From NCBI RefSeq assembly GCF_900091555.1, contig NZ_FMCX01000005.1, forward strand, positions 372,001 through 436,000: a stretch of DNA of 64,000 nt, in the 5' to 3' direction. The notes below the pieces were generated by a model, which made no database searches, was not told the origin of the DNA, and saw nothing but the letters and a program-made list of their open reading frames with translations. The stretch comes from Micromonospora mirobrigensis (GTDB taxonomy: Bacteria; Actinomycetota; Actinomycetes; Mycobacteriales; Micromonosporaceae). The position numbers were made by a program, and so were the translations under genes. Of the stretch, positions 25,625 through 33,714 are shown piece by piece (the first letter of the stretch is position 1; every line of letters begins with the position of its first letter).

Positions 25625-26191
25625 CCCGGGCCGGTCGGCGGGGAGCAGGCCGCGCAGCAGCGCGCTGATCGCCGCCTCGGGGGCGAAGTCCTCCTCCGGG
25701 TACGCCAGCTGGTTGCCGAGCAGCCCGTCGACCAGTGCCAGCAGCATCCGGAAGTGGGCGCCGGGGTCGGCCGAGCCGAGCGCCGCCACCACCGGTACGC
25801 CCCAGCGGGCCAGCCGGTCGCGGCCGGCGCCGATCTCCTGCCGCAGCTCGGGGTGGACGGCGGCCTCGACGAAGAGCGCGTGCCGCGCCTGCACCACCAC
25901 CCTGCCCTCGGTGGTGAGATGGCGGATGAGCCCCCCGAGGACCGTGACGAAGGCGTCCGGGTCGCCGGGCGGCAGCTCGCCGGCGAGCTGGTCCCAGGCG
26001 GCCGTCTCCACCTCGACCAGCCGGCCGAAGACCCCGGCGACCAGTGCGTCGCGGGTGCGGAACTGGTTGGACGCCGAGCCCTCGGGGAGCCCGGCCTCGG
26101 CGTCCACGGCGCGGTGGGTGAGCTGGCGCAGCCCCCGGGTGCCGAGCACCCGGATCGCCGCGTCCAGCAGCAGCTGTCGTCGGTCGGTCAC
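25619..26191 (-). CDS. TetR family transcriptional regulator
   Basis: The 190-residue repressor has RRQLLLDAAIRVLGTRGLRQ and HRAVDAEAGLPEGSASNQFR as the helix-turn-helix and a ligand domain of the TetR_C_31-like type. It is divergent from an FAD monooxygenase, with two strong operators in the 54-nt gap. Its stop codon lies inside the repeat element. It probably represses the monooxygenase and itself and is released by the enzyme's substrate or a related aromatic compound. Confidence 0.88.
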   Translation of the reverse strand: MTDRRQLLLDAAIRVLGTRGLRQLTHRAVDAEAGLPEGSASNQFRTRDALVAGVFGRLVEVETAAWDQLAGELPPGDPDAFVTVLGGLIRHLTTEGRVVVQARHALFVEAAVHPELRQEIGAGRDRLARWGVPVVAALGSADPGAHFRMLLALVDGLLGNQLAYPEEDFAPEAAISALLRGLLPADRPGR

Positions 26192-26199
26192 CCGGTCAC

Positions 26200-26234
26200 A
26201 CTACAGCCGTAGTCAGTGGCACTACATCCGTAGT
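26200..26234. promoter_or_regulatory. Tandem palindromic operators ACTAC-N4-GTAGT
   Basis: Two near-identical palindromes, ACTACAGCCGTAGT (26200-26213) and ACTACATCCGTAGT (26221-26234), are exactly 21 bp apart, two helical turns, in the divergent TetR/monooxygenase promoter. The second overlaps a TAGTAA hexamer that would place the monooxygenase start at or near its ATG 26246 (leaderless). Confidence 0.7.
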
Positions 26235-26245
26235 AACATGCCGTC

Positions 26246-27307
26246 ATGGGAACTCGGACGGCGGCGGTGGTCGGCGGTGGGATCGGCGGCCTGGCGGTCG
26301 CGGTCGGACTGCGCTGCGCGGGGTGGCAGGTCACCGTGCTGGAGCGGGCTGCGGGCCTCCCCGAGACCGGCACCGGGCTGGGCATCTGGCCCGCCGCGTT
26401 GCGGGCGCTCGACGCGCTCGGGCTGGGCGAGCGGGTCCGCCGGCGCGGCAGCCGCCAGGCCGACGGGGTGATCCGCCGGCCGGACGGCTCCCGGATCGCC
26501 ACCATCGACGTCGCCCGGCTGCAACGCCGGCACGGCGAGCCGGTGCACCTGGTCACCCGGCCGGTGCTGCTCGCCGAGCTGGCCGCCGCGCTCCCCGGCG
26601 GAGTGGTCCGGTTCGACGCGCCGGTGCCCGACCTGGCCGCCCTCGACGGTTACGACCTGGTGGTCGGCGCGGACGGCATCCGCAGCACGGTCCGCGCCGG
26701 CCTGCACGGCGACCGCTACCCGCTGCGCTACGCGGGCACGGTCGCCTGGCGCGGCAGCGCGGCCGTCGAGGTCGCCACCGGCGGTGAGACCTGGGGCCGG
26801 GGCCGCAAGTTCGGCGTCACCCCGCAGGGCCCCGGCCGGACCAACTGGTACGCCGCGGTCGCCCTGCCCGAGGGCACCCCGCCGCCCCCCGACGACCTGG
26901 CCGAGCTGCGGGGGCTCTTCGGCGGGTGGCACGAGCCGATCCCACGGCTGCTCGACGCGCTCACCGCCGACGGGGTGCTCCGGCACGAGGTGCACGACCT
27001 GACCCCGCTGCCGAGCTACGTCACCGACCGGGTGGCGCTGCTCGGCGACGCCGCCCACGCGATGACCCCGGATCTCGGGCAGGGCGCCTGTCAGGCGCTG
27101 ATCGACGCGGTGGCGCTGGCCGACCGCGTACGGGCCACGGACGATCTGCCCGCGGCGCTGCGCGCGTACGACCGCAGCCGACGTCGCCCGACGCAGCGGA
27201 TCGCCGCGATGGCCCGGCGGGCCGGGTGGTTGTCCCAGGTCCGGCACGCGCTGCCGACGCGGGACGCCGCGGTGCGGCTCGCCCTGACCTTCGGTCCGCC
27301 CGGCTGA
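26246..27307 (+). CDS. FAD-dependent monooxygenase (PHBH/UbiH-like)
   Basis: The 353-residue flavoprotein hydroxylase has the FAD GxGxxG motif at the N-terminus (AAVVGGGIGGLAVAVGLR), the DG motif VVGADGIRSTVRAG and the GD motif VALLGDAAHAMTPDLGQGAC. This set defines class A single-component monooxygenases that use NAD(P)H and act on aromatic or polyketide-like substrates. Substrate is unknown. The divergent TetR with paired operators suggests substrate-induced detoxification or catabolism. No ribosome site is visible before the ATG, consistent with a leaderless mRNA. Confidence 0.88.
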   Translation: MGTRTAAVVGGGIGGLAVAVGLRCAGWQVTVLERAAGLPETGTGLGIWPAALRALDALGLGERVRRRGSRQADGVIRRPDGSRIATIDVARLQRRHGEPVHLVTRPVLLAELAAALPGGVVRFDAPVPDLAALDGYDLVVGADGIRSTVRAGLHGDRYPLRYAGTVAWRGSAAVEVATGGETWGRGRKFGVTPQGPGRTNWYAAVALPEGTPPPPDDLAELRGLFGGWHEPIPRLLDALTADGVLRHEVHDLTPLPSYVTDRVALLGDAAHAMTPDLGQGACQALIDAVALADRVRATDDLPAALRAYDRSRRRPTQRIAAMARRAGWLSQVRHALPTRDAAVRLALTFGPPG

Positions 27308-27375
27308 GACCCCGGCCGGTCCGGGCCCGGCACGGGGGCGGATCCGGGCCGGTCGGGCGTGACCTCGCCCACAAA

Positions 27376-27445
27376 CGATACGAACCGGTTCCGTATCGAA
27401 TATCGCTCACCTACGCTCCGGTTGTTACGAGCCTGACCCGTATCG
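27376..27445. promoter_or_regulatory. CGTATCG operator cluster upstream of the DHA2 transporter
   Basis: CGATACG (27376-27382) and CGTATCG (27392-27398) form a 7-9-7 inverted repeat, the spacer itself containing AACCGGTT. A third CGTATCG is at 27439-27445. These lie 40-110 nt before the MFS start and are likely bound by the TetR protein encoded after the transporter. Confidence 0.6.
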
Positions 27446-27485
27446 TTTTTCGCGCCACGGGCGGACCGGGGGGAGAACCGGGCAC

Positions 27486-29057
27486 ATGGAACCGCACGAG
27501 AACACCGGACACCCGAGGAGGTGGGCGATCCTGGGGGTGCTGGTGATCAGCCTCCTCGTCGTCGTCCTCGACAACACCATCCTCAACGTCGCGCTGCGCA
27601 CCCTCGCCGACCCGGTGCACGGCCTCGGCGCCAGCCAGGGCGAGCTGGAATGGTCGATCAACTCCTACACCCTGGTCTTCGCCGGGCTGCTGTTCACCTT
27701 CGGCGTGCTCGGCGACCGCTCCGGACGCAAGCGGTTCCTGGTGATCGGCCTGGTCCTCTTCGGCCTCGCCTCGCTGCTCTCCGCGTACGCGCAGAACCCC
27801 GGCCAGCTGATCGCGGCCCGGGCGCTGATGGGCGTCGGCGGCGCGGCCATCATGCCGGTGACCCTGTCGATCATCTCCAACGTCTTCGACCCGCGGGAGC
27901 GCGGCCGGGCCATCGGCGTCTGGGCCGGCGCGGTCGGCCTCGGCGTGGCCATCGGCCCGGTGCTCGGCGGCGCCCTGCTGGAGCACTACTGGTGGGGCTC
28001 CGTCTTCCTGATCAACGTGCCGGTGGTGGCGCTCGGCGTGGTGCTGGTCGCCACCCTGGTGCCCGAGTCCCGCGACCCGAATCCGGGCCGGGTGGACCTG
28101 CTCGGCGTGGTGCTCTCGGTGGTCGGGCTGGTTGCCCTCACCTACGGCATCATCGACGGCGGCGAGCACGGCTTCGACCGGCCGCTGGTCTGGGCCTCGA
28201 TCGTCGGCGGGCTGGCCGTGCTGGCCTTCTTCGTCACCCACGAGCTGCGCAGCGACCACCCGTCGCTGGACGTCCGGCTGTTCCGGGTGCCCCGGTTCGC
28301 CGCTCCGGTCACCCTGATCGGCCTGGTCTTCTTCGCCGCCATGGGCGTGATGTTCTTCAACGCCTTCTATCTGCAACTGGTGCGCGGCTACAGCCCGCTG
28401 GAGACCGGCCTGCTCTTCCTGCCCTTCGCCGGCGCGCAGCTGATCTTCGCCCCGCGCAGCGCCGCGATGGTCCGCCGCTTCGGCGGTCGGGCGGTCGCGG
28501 TGACCGGCCTGCTGCTGACCACGGTGGCGCTCGGCGCGTTCGTCCTGGTCCAGGCGGACACCCCGATCTGGATGGTCACCGTGCTGACCTTCATCCAGGG
28601 CGCCGGCATGGCCAACATCATGCCGCCGGCCACCGAGTCGATCATGTCGGCGCTGCCCCGGGAGAAGGCCGGTGTCGGCTCCGCGGTCAGCAACACCGTC
28701 CGCCAGGTCGCCGGCGCGCTCGGCGTGGCGATCCTCGGGTCGGTGCTCTCCGCGGTCTACCGCGACGACATCGCCCCGGCCGTGGCGGCCCTGCCCGCCG
28801 CCGCCCGGGACGCCGCCAGCGAGTCCATCTCCGGCGCGTACGCGGCCGCCGGCCGGCTCGGTCCCGCCGGGCCCGCCCTGATCGGCTCCGCCAACGACGC
28901 CTTCGTCACCGCCATGCACTGGGCCGCCGGGATCAGCGCCGTGGTCGCCGCGCTCGGCATCCTGGTCGCGCTGCGCTGGCTGCCCGGACCGACCGCCGCC
29001 ACGCCGACCACCCCCGCCCCGGCCGCGGCCGAGCCGGAGTTGGCCGGAACCGCCTAG
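27486..29057 (+). CDS. MFS transporter, DHA2 drug:H+ antiporter family (14 helices)
   Basis: The 523-residue efflux pump has motif A LGDRSGRKRFLV, motif C-like GVAIGPVLGGALLEHYWW and ELEWSINSYTLVFAGLLFTF, all typical of EmrB/QacA-type 14-helix exporters. Expected substrates are lipophilic or cationic drugs. The C-terminus is an Ala/Pro/Thr-rich tail. A TetR gene follows 11 nt later on the same strand, and CGTATCG repeats precede the gene, giving a self-contained inducible efflux cassette. Confidence 0.92.
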   Translation: MEPHENTGHPRRWAILGVLVISLLVVVLDNTILNVALRTLADPVHGLGASQGELEWSINSYTLVFAGLLFTFGVLGDRSGRKRFLVIGLVLFGLASLLSAYAQNPGQLIAARALMGVGGAAIMPVTLSIISNVFDPRERGRAIGVWAGAVGLGVAIGPVLGGALLEHYWWGSVFLINVPVVALGVVLVATLVPESRDPNPGRVDLLGVVLSVVGLVALTYGIIDGGEHGFDRPLVWASIVGGLAVLAFFVTHELRSDHPSLDVRLFRVPRFAAPVTLIGLVFFAAMGVMFFNAFYLQLVRGYSPLETGLLFLPFAGAQLIFAPRSAAMVRRFGGRAVAVTGLLLTTVALGAFVLVQADTPIWMVTVLTFIQGAGMANIMPPATESIMSALPREKAGVGSAVSNTVRQVAGALGVAILGSVLSAVYRDDIAPAVAALPAAARDAASESISGAYAAAGRLGPAGPALIGSANDAFVTAMHWAAGISAVVAALGILVALRWLPGPTAATPTTPAPAAAEPELAGTA

Positions 29058-29068
29058 GTTCGGGTTCA

Positions 29069-29677
29069 ATGTCTGACATGACTACCACCGCCGATGCTCC
29101 GCGGTCGCCCGGGCGACCGCGGAGCGTTCGCGCGGACGAGGCGATCGTCAGCGCCACCCTGGACCTGCTCGCCGAGGGCAGCACCATCGAGGCGCTCTCC
29201 ATCGAGGCGATCGCCGCCCGGGCCGGCGTCGGCAAGGCCACCATCTACCGCCGCTGGCCCGGCAAGGACGCGCTGCTGCTCGACGCCCTGCGCACCCTCA
29301 AGGGCCAGCCGCCCGAGCCGACCGGCCACTCCGTCCGCGACGACCTGGTCCTGCTGGTCGGCGCGATCGGGCAGAACGTCGACCCGCGCGCGGCCCGGAT
29401 CATGCCCTGCCTGGTGCCCGAGGTGAACCGCAGCCCGGACCACTTCCAGCTCTACCAGAACATGATCGAGCCGCGCCGCAAGCTGATGCGCGAGGTGCTC
29501 CAGCGCGGTGTCCGCACCGGCGAGCTCCGCGCCGACCTCGACATCGACGTGGCGATGGCGATGCTCACCGGCCCGATGCTGATGCAGCGGATGCTGCGCT
29601 GGCACCCCGAGCTGGACGAGAGGATCCTGCCGGAGCGGGTCGTCGACGGGGTTCTGGACGGTCTGCGGCCCCGCTGA
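29069..29677 (+). CDS. TetR family transcriptional regulator
   Basis: The 202-residue repressor has SPGRPRSVRADEAIVSATLD and AARAGVGKATIYRRWPGKDA as the DNA-binding domain; the C-terminal domain is of the TetR_C_16-like class. It is in an operon with the DHA2 pump. ATG at 29069 is the first start after the pump's stop; a second in-frame ATG is three codons later. No strong ribosome site is seen, so translation may depend on coupling. It likely binds the CGTATCG sites upstream of the pump. Confidence 0.88.
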   Translation: MSDMTTTADAPRSPGRPRSVRADEAIVSATLDLLAEGSTIEALSIEAIAARAGVGKATIYRRWPGKDALLLDALRTLKGQPPEPTGHSVRDDLVLLVGAIGQNVDPRAARIMPCLVPEVNRSPDHFQLYQNMIEPRRKLMREVLQRGVRTGELRADLDIDVAMAMLTGPMLMQRMLRWHPELDERILPERVVDGVLDGLRPR

Positions 29678-29698
29678 CGCGGCCCGGACCGGTTCGGT

Positions 29699-31618
29699 TC
29701 AGCGGGCCGGCTCGCGCAACCGGTGCAGGCGCAGCGCCAGCTGCACCTCCAGCGCCCGCTCCGGGCGCTGCCAGTCCGCGCCGAGCAGCTGACCCACCCG
29801 CTCCAGCCGCTGCGTCACCGTGTTGACGTGCACGTGCAGCTGCTCCGCCGCCCGGGCCAGGCTGCCACCCACCCCGAAGTACGCCTCCAGCGTCCGCACC
29901 AGCGCCGTGCCCCGCCGCGCGTCGTAGTCCACCACCGGGCCGACCGTGGCGGTCAGGAACCGGGTCACGTCCCGGTCACCGGGGTCGCCCACCGCCCCCA
30001 GCAGCAGCCCCACGAAACCCAGCTCGGCCGTGCTCGCCCCCTGCCCGTTGCGGCCCAGCGCGCCCAGCGCGGTCAGGCAGCGGTCCGCCTCGGCGAACGT
30101 CGTCGCCAGGGCCTGCGGCCCGGTCGCCGGCCCGCTCGCCCCGGCCGTCACCGGCCGGCCGGTCACCCGGGACAGGTCCCGGGCCACCGCCCGCGCGCTG
30201 CCGCCGGCGTCCTGACCGGGCAGCATCAGCACCACCCGGCCGTCACGCGCCGCCGCCAGCCCGCCCCGGGTCGAGGCGTACGTGGTGGCCCAGGAGAGCA
30301 CCCGCTGCCGCGCCGAACCGGTCGCCGCGATCGCGTCGTCGCCCACCGCCACCAGCACGTGCGGGGCGTCCAGGTCCACCCCGAGCCGGCGGGCCCGGCC
30401 GTACAGCGCGTCGGTGTCCCGCGACGGCCGGGCGATCAGGTCGTCGAGCAGCTCACCCCGGACCCGCCCCTCCGCCTCGGCCACGGTCCGGCGGAACAGC
30501 AGCAGCAACGCCGTCACCAGCGCGGCCCGCTCGAGGATCCGCTGGTCGGCGTCGACCAGCTCGCCCTCCGGTCGCAGCACCAACGCGCCGAGGTTCTCCG
30601 CGCCGGCGACCACCGCGGCGTACCAGAGCGGCCCCCGGCGTACGCTGCGCCCCTCGGTCCGAGACGCGGCCACCGCCTCCACCAGGTCCGCCCGGTCGGG
30701 CTCGGCGATCTCGCCCACCCGGGCCAGCCGCCGGCCCTCGGCGTCCAGCGCCAGCAGCGCCCCGCCCAGCACGTCGGTCACCGCCGCCGCCACGTCCTCC
30801 ATCCCGCCGCCGCGCACCACCAGGCCGGTCATCCGGTCGTGGGCGGCGGCGGCCCGCTCCACCGAGCTGCTGTGCGCGCGGATGGTGCCGTTGGCAGCGG
30901 AGAGCTCGGCCAGCGCCGACCGGGTCTCGGCCAGCAGCCGGGCGGTGTCGATGGCCACCGCGGCGTGCGCCGCGAGGGAGACCAGCAGGGACACCTCCTC
31001 GCGGGCGAACGGCCGGGCCGACCGGTTCGCCGCGTACAGCACGCCGATCACGCTGGAGCCCAGCCGCAGCGGTACGCCGAGGATGGCCACCAGCCCCTCC
31101 TCGCCGACCCCGCCGTCGATCTCCCCGGTGTGCCGGAAGCGCTCGTCCTCCTGGTAGTTCGAGGTGACGTACGGGGTGCCGGTCTGCGCGACGAGGCCAC
31201 CGAGGCCGTCGCCCATCTCCAGCCGCAGCCGCTGGAACCGGGCCGAGACCGAGCCGTCGGTGACCCGCATGTACGTGTCGCCGCGCTCGTCGTCGTTGAG
31301 CGTCATGTACGCCACGTCGGTGCCGAGCAGGTTCCGCGCCCGGTGCACGATGGCCCGCAGCACGTCGTCCAGGTCGCGCAGGCCGGCGAGGTCACTGGCG
31401 GTGTCGTACAGGCCGGAGAGCTCGATCTCCCGGCGCCGGCGGCGCTCCAGCAGCCCGCGGACCCGCAGCGCCACCACCTTCGCCTGCTCCAGCTCGGCCA
31501 GCCGGTCCGGCGGCAGCCCGGCCGCCCGGGCCGCCACCAGCGGACCCTCGAACTCGACCGGGGCAGCCTCGCGGGCCAGCAGCTCCAGGAACTCCACCGG
31601 CGACGACATGAGCGACAT
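29699..31618 (-). CDS. GAF-domain PucR/CdaR-type transcriptional regulator
   Basis: The 639-residue activator has an N-terminal coiled segment (LAELEQAKVVALRVRGLLER), a GAF domain at ~110-260 (LGTDVAYMTLNDDERGD to VGVLYAANRSARPFAREEVS), a second sensory region and a C-terminal PucR helix-turn-helix (ARAAEQLHVHVNTVTQRLER). Its gene follows the 3-hydroxybutyrate dehydrogenase gene on the same strand with a 14-nt gap, so it probably regulates ketone-body or PHB-derived carbon use. Start set at ATG 31618; ATG 31609 or GTG 31633 are possible because none has a clear ribosome site. Confidence 0.85.
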   Translation of the reverse strand: MSLMSSPVEFLELLAREAAPVEFEGPLVAARAAGLPPDRLAELEQAKVVALRVRGLLERRRRREIELSGLYDTASDLAGLRDLDDVLRAIVHRARNLLGTDVAYMTLNDDERGDTYMRVTDGSVSARFQRLRLEMGDGLGGLVAQTGTPYVTSNYQEDERFRHTGEIDGGVGEEGLVAILGVPLRLGSSVIGVLYAANRSARPFAREEVSLLVSLAAHAAVAIDTARLLAETRSALAELSAANGTIRAHSSSVERAAAAHDRMTGLVVRGGGMEDVAAAVTDVLGGALLALDAEGRRLARVGEIAEPDRADLVEAVAASRTEGRSVRRGPLWYAAVVAGAENLGALVLRPEGELVDADQRILERAALVTALLLLFRRTVAEAEGRVRGELLDDLIARPSRDTDALYGRARRLGVDLDAPHVLVAVGDDAIAATGSARQRVLSWATTYASTRGGLAAARDGRVVLMLPGQDAGGSARAVARDLSRVTGRPVTAGASGPATGPQALATTFAEADRCLTALGALGRNGQGASTAELGFVGLLLGAVGDPGDRDVTRFLTATVGPVVDYDARRGTALVRTLEAYFGVGGSLARAAEQLHVHVNTVTQRLERVGQLLGADWQRPERALEVQLALRLHRLREPAR

Positions 31619-31632
31619 TGTGCGCGCGGCCA

Positions 31633-32415
31633 CTAGTTGGCCGTCCAGCCCCCGTCGAGGGCGATCGAGGCGCCGGTGATGAACGCGGCCGGCGGGGCGC
31701 ACAGGTACGCCACCAGCTCGGCCACCTCCTCCGGCTCGATCAGCCGCTTGATCGCCGCCCGGGCCAGCATGATCTTCTCCACCACCTCGTCCTCGCCGAT
31801 GCCGTGGGTGGCCGCCTGGTCGGCGATCTGGCTCTCCACCAGCGCCGTCCGCACGTACGCCGGGTTGATGCAGTTGGCGGTCACCCCGTGTGCGGCCCCC
31901 TCCAGGGCCACCACCTTGGAGAGCCCTTCCAGGGCGTGCTTGGCCGACACGTACGCCGACTTGTACGGCGAGGCGCGCAGGCCGTGCACCGAGGAGATGT
32001 TGACGATCCGCCCCCAGCCGTGGGCGTACATGTGCGGCAGCGACCGCCGGATGATCCGGAACGGCGCCTCCACCATCACCCGGTGGATGTAGGCGAACCG
32101 GTCGGTGGGGAAGTCCTGGACCGGCGCGACGTGCTGGAGGCCGGCGTTGTTCACCACGATGTCCACGTCGGCGTCGAGCCGGTCCACCGCACCGGGGTCG
32201 GCCAGGTCGATCCCCTCGGCCCGGCCGCCGGCCTCGGCGGCGACCGCCTTGGCCGCCTCCACGTTGCGGTCCACCACCAGGACCGCCGCGCCGGCGGCGG
32301 CCAGCCGCAGGGCGCAGGCCCGGCCGATACCGCTGCCACCACCGGTCACCAGGGCACCACGACCGGAGAGGTCGACGTGTACGACGTGGGGGACCGCCAC
32401 GGGTTCTGCCGTCAT
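31633..32415 (-). CDS. 3-hydroxybutyrate dehydrogenase (SDR family)
   Basis: The 260-residue short-chain dehydrogenase interconverts 3-hydroxybutyrate and acetoacetate with NAD. The cofactor motif is ALVTGGGSGIGRA and the Asp after strand 2 (LVVDRN) predicts NAD. NNAGLQHVAPVQDFP is a close match to the family's NNAGxQHVAPxxxFP, and the catalytic Ser-Tyr-Lys lie in ISSVHGLRASPYKSAYVSAKH. The ATG at 32415 fits this; the frame is open upstream but not coding. It is first gene of a pair with the PucR-type regulator. Confidence 0.9.
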   Translation of the reverse strand: MTAEPVAVPHVVHVDLSGRGALVTGGGSGIGRACALRLAAAGAAVLVVDRNVEAAKAVAAEAGGRAEGIDLADPGAVDRLDADVDIVVNNAGLQHVAPVQDFPTDRFAYIHRVMVEAPFRIIRRSLPHMYAHGWGRIVNISSVHGLRASPYKSAYVSAKHALEGLSKVVALEGAAHGVTANCINPAYVRTALVESQIADQAATHGIGEDEVVEKIMLARAAIKRLIEPEEVAELVAYLCAPPAAFITGASIALDGGWTAN

Positions 32416-32433
32416 GGCGCAAGAAGTTACGAG

Positions 32434-32491
32434 CTGTGTGGCCGGCGGCACATGGGGCGGCGACACATACTCCGGTCCCGGACTGTGTGGC
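32434..32491. promoter_or_regulatory. Direct CTGTGTGGC repeats in the bdh/ruvC intergenic region
   Basis: CTGTGTGGC occurs at 32434-32442 and again at 32483-32491, 49 bp apart, within 80 nt of the 3-hydroxybutyrate dehydrogenase start. These could be activator sites for the PucR-type regulator. Nothing else recognisable is seen in this 172-nt gap except the ruvC ribosome site. Confidence 0.3.
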
Positions 32492-32587
32492 GTCCACCGC
32501 GGTCCGGCGTGTCCGCCCGGGCCGCCGTCGGAGCCGACCAGTAGGGTGTCGAACACACGTACTGCCGGCGGTCGGGGAGGAGGCGGC

Positions 32588-33115
32588 GTGCGCGTGCTCG
32601 GCGTCGATCCGGGGCTGACCCGGTGCGGGGTCGGCGTGGTCGAGGGCGTGCCGGGTCGGCCCTGCACCCTGGTCGCCTACTACGTCGTCTACACCGATCC
32701 GGGCGACGACCTGCCGCTGCGCCTGCTGCACCTGGACCGTTCGCTGACCGATCTGGTGGCCGAGCACCGGCCGGACGCGGTCGCCGTGGAGCGGGTGTTC
32801 GCCCAGCACAACGTCCGGACCGTGATGGGCACCGCCCAGGCCAGCGGGGTGGCCGTGCTCGCCGGCGCGCGGGCCGGGCTGCCGGTCCAGACGTACACCC
32901 CCAGCGAGGTGAAGGCCGCGGTGACCGGCTCCGGTCAGGCCGACAAGAAGCAGATGACCGCCATGGTGACCCGGTTGCTGCGGCTGGCCGAGCCGCCGAA
33001 GCCGGCCGACGCCGCCGACGCCCTCGCCCTGGCCATCTGTCACGTGTGGCGTGGCGGCACCCGGTCCAAGCTGGCCGCGGCGGCGGACCGGGCACGACGA
33101 GGAGGAACGCGATGA
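32588..33115 (+). CDS. ruvC: Holliday junction endodeoxyribonuclease RuvC
   Basis: RuvC is the 175-residue resolvase that cuts four-way junctions symmetrically. The catalytic acidic residues are seen as Asp in VLGVDPGLTRCG, Glu in VAVERVFAQHN and the acidic pair in PADAADALALAICH. GTG at 32588 follows GGGGAGGAGG, and the frame's long upstream extension is non-coding. The stop overlaps the ruvA start (ATGA). Confidence 0.96.
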   Translation: MRVLGVDPGLTRCGVGVVEGVPGRPCTLVAYYVVYTDPGDDLPLRLLHLDRSLTDLVAEHRPDAVAVERVFAQHNVRTVMGTAQASGVAVLAGARAGLPVQTYTPSEVKAAVTGSGQADKKQMTAMVTRLLRLAEPPKPADAADALALAICHVWRGGTRSKLAAAADRARRGGTR

Positions 33116-33714
33116 TCGCCAGCGTGCGGGGCACCGTGACCGCGACCGGTCCGGATCAGGCCGTGATCGAGGTCGGCGGGGTCGGCCTGGCGGTGCACTG
33201 CGCCCCCGGCACCCTCGCCGACCTGCGGGTCGGACAGCCCGCCCGGCTCGCCACCAGCCTGGTGGTCCGGGAGGACTCGCTCACCCTCTACGGCTTCGCC
33301 GACGACGACGCCAAGCAGCTGTTCGAGCTGCTCCAGACCGCCAGCGGGGTCGGCCCCCGGCTGGCCCAGGCGGTGCTCGCGGTGCACACCCCGGACGCGG
33401 TGCGCAAGGCGATCGCCAACGCCGACACCGCCGCGCTGACCCGGGTGCCGGGGATCGGCAAGAAGGGCGCCGAGCGTCTCGTGCTGGAGCTGCGCGACCG
33501 GATCGGCCCGGTGCCGGTCGGCGCCGACGGGGCGGCCGGGGTCACCGGTGGGGCGTGGCCCGACCAGGTCCGACAGGCGCTGGTCGGCCTGGGCTGGACG
33601 GCCGCCCAGGCCGAGCAGGCGGTCGCCGCGGTCGCCGAGTCCGTCGACGGGGAGACCCCGCCGGTGCCGGTCCTGCTCAAGCAGGCCATCCGTCTCCTGG
33701 GCCGGACCCGCTGA
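33112..33714 (+). CDS. ruvA: Holliday junction branch migration protein RuvA
   Basis: The 200-residue protein begins MIASVRGTVTATGPDQAVIE. Domain I is an OB fold, domain II holds two helix-hairpin-helix motifs (LLQTASGVGPRLAQAVL, ALTRVPGIGKKGAERLVLEL) that bind the junction, and domain III (QVRQALVGLGWTAAQAEQAV) contacts RuvB. Its TGA overlaps the ruvB ATG by one base. Confidence 0.96.
   Translation: MIASVRGTVTATGPDQAVIEVGGVGLAVHCAPGTLADLRVGQPARLATSLVVREDSLTLYGFADDDAKQLFELLQTASGVGPRLAQAVLAVHTPDAVRKAIANADTAALTRVPGIGKKGAERLVLELRDRIGPVPVGADGAAGVTGGAWPDQVRQALVGLGWTAAQAEQAVAAVAESVDGETPPVPVLLKQAIRLLGRTR

Noticed and set aside
18282..32415. Secondary-metabolite biosynthetic cluster
   Set aside because: Regulators, an FAD monooxygenase and pumps are present, but no polyketide, peptide or terpene core enzyme is seen.
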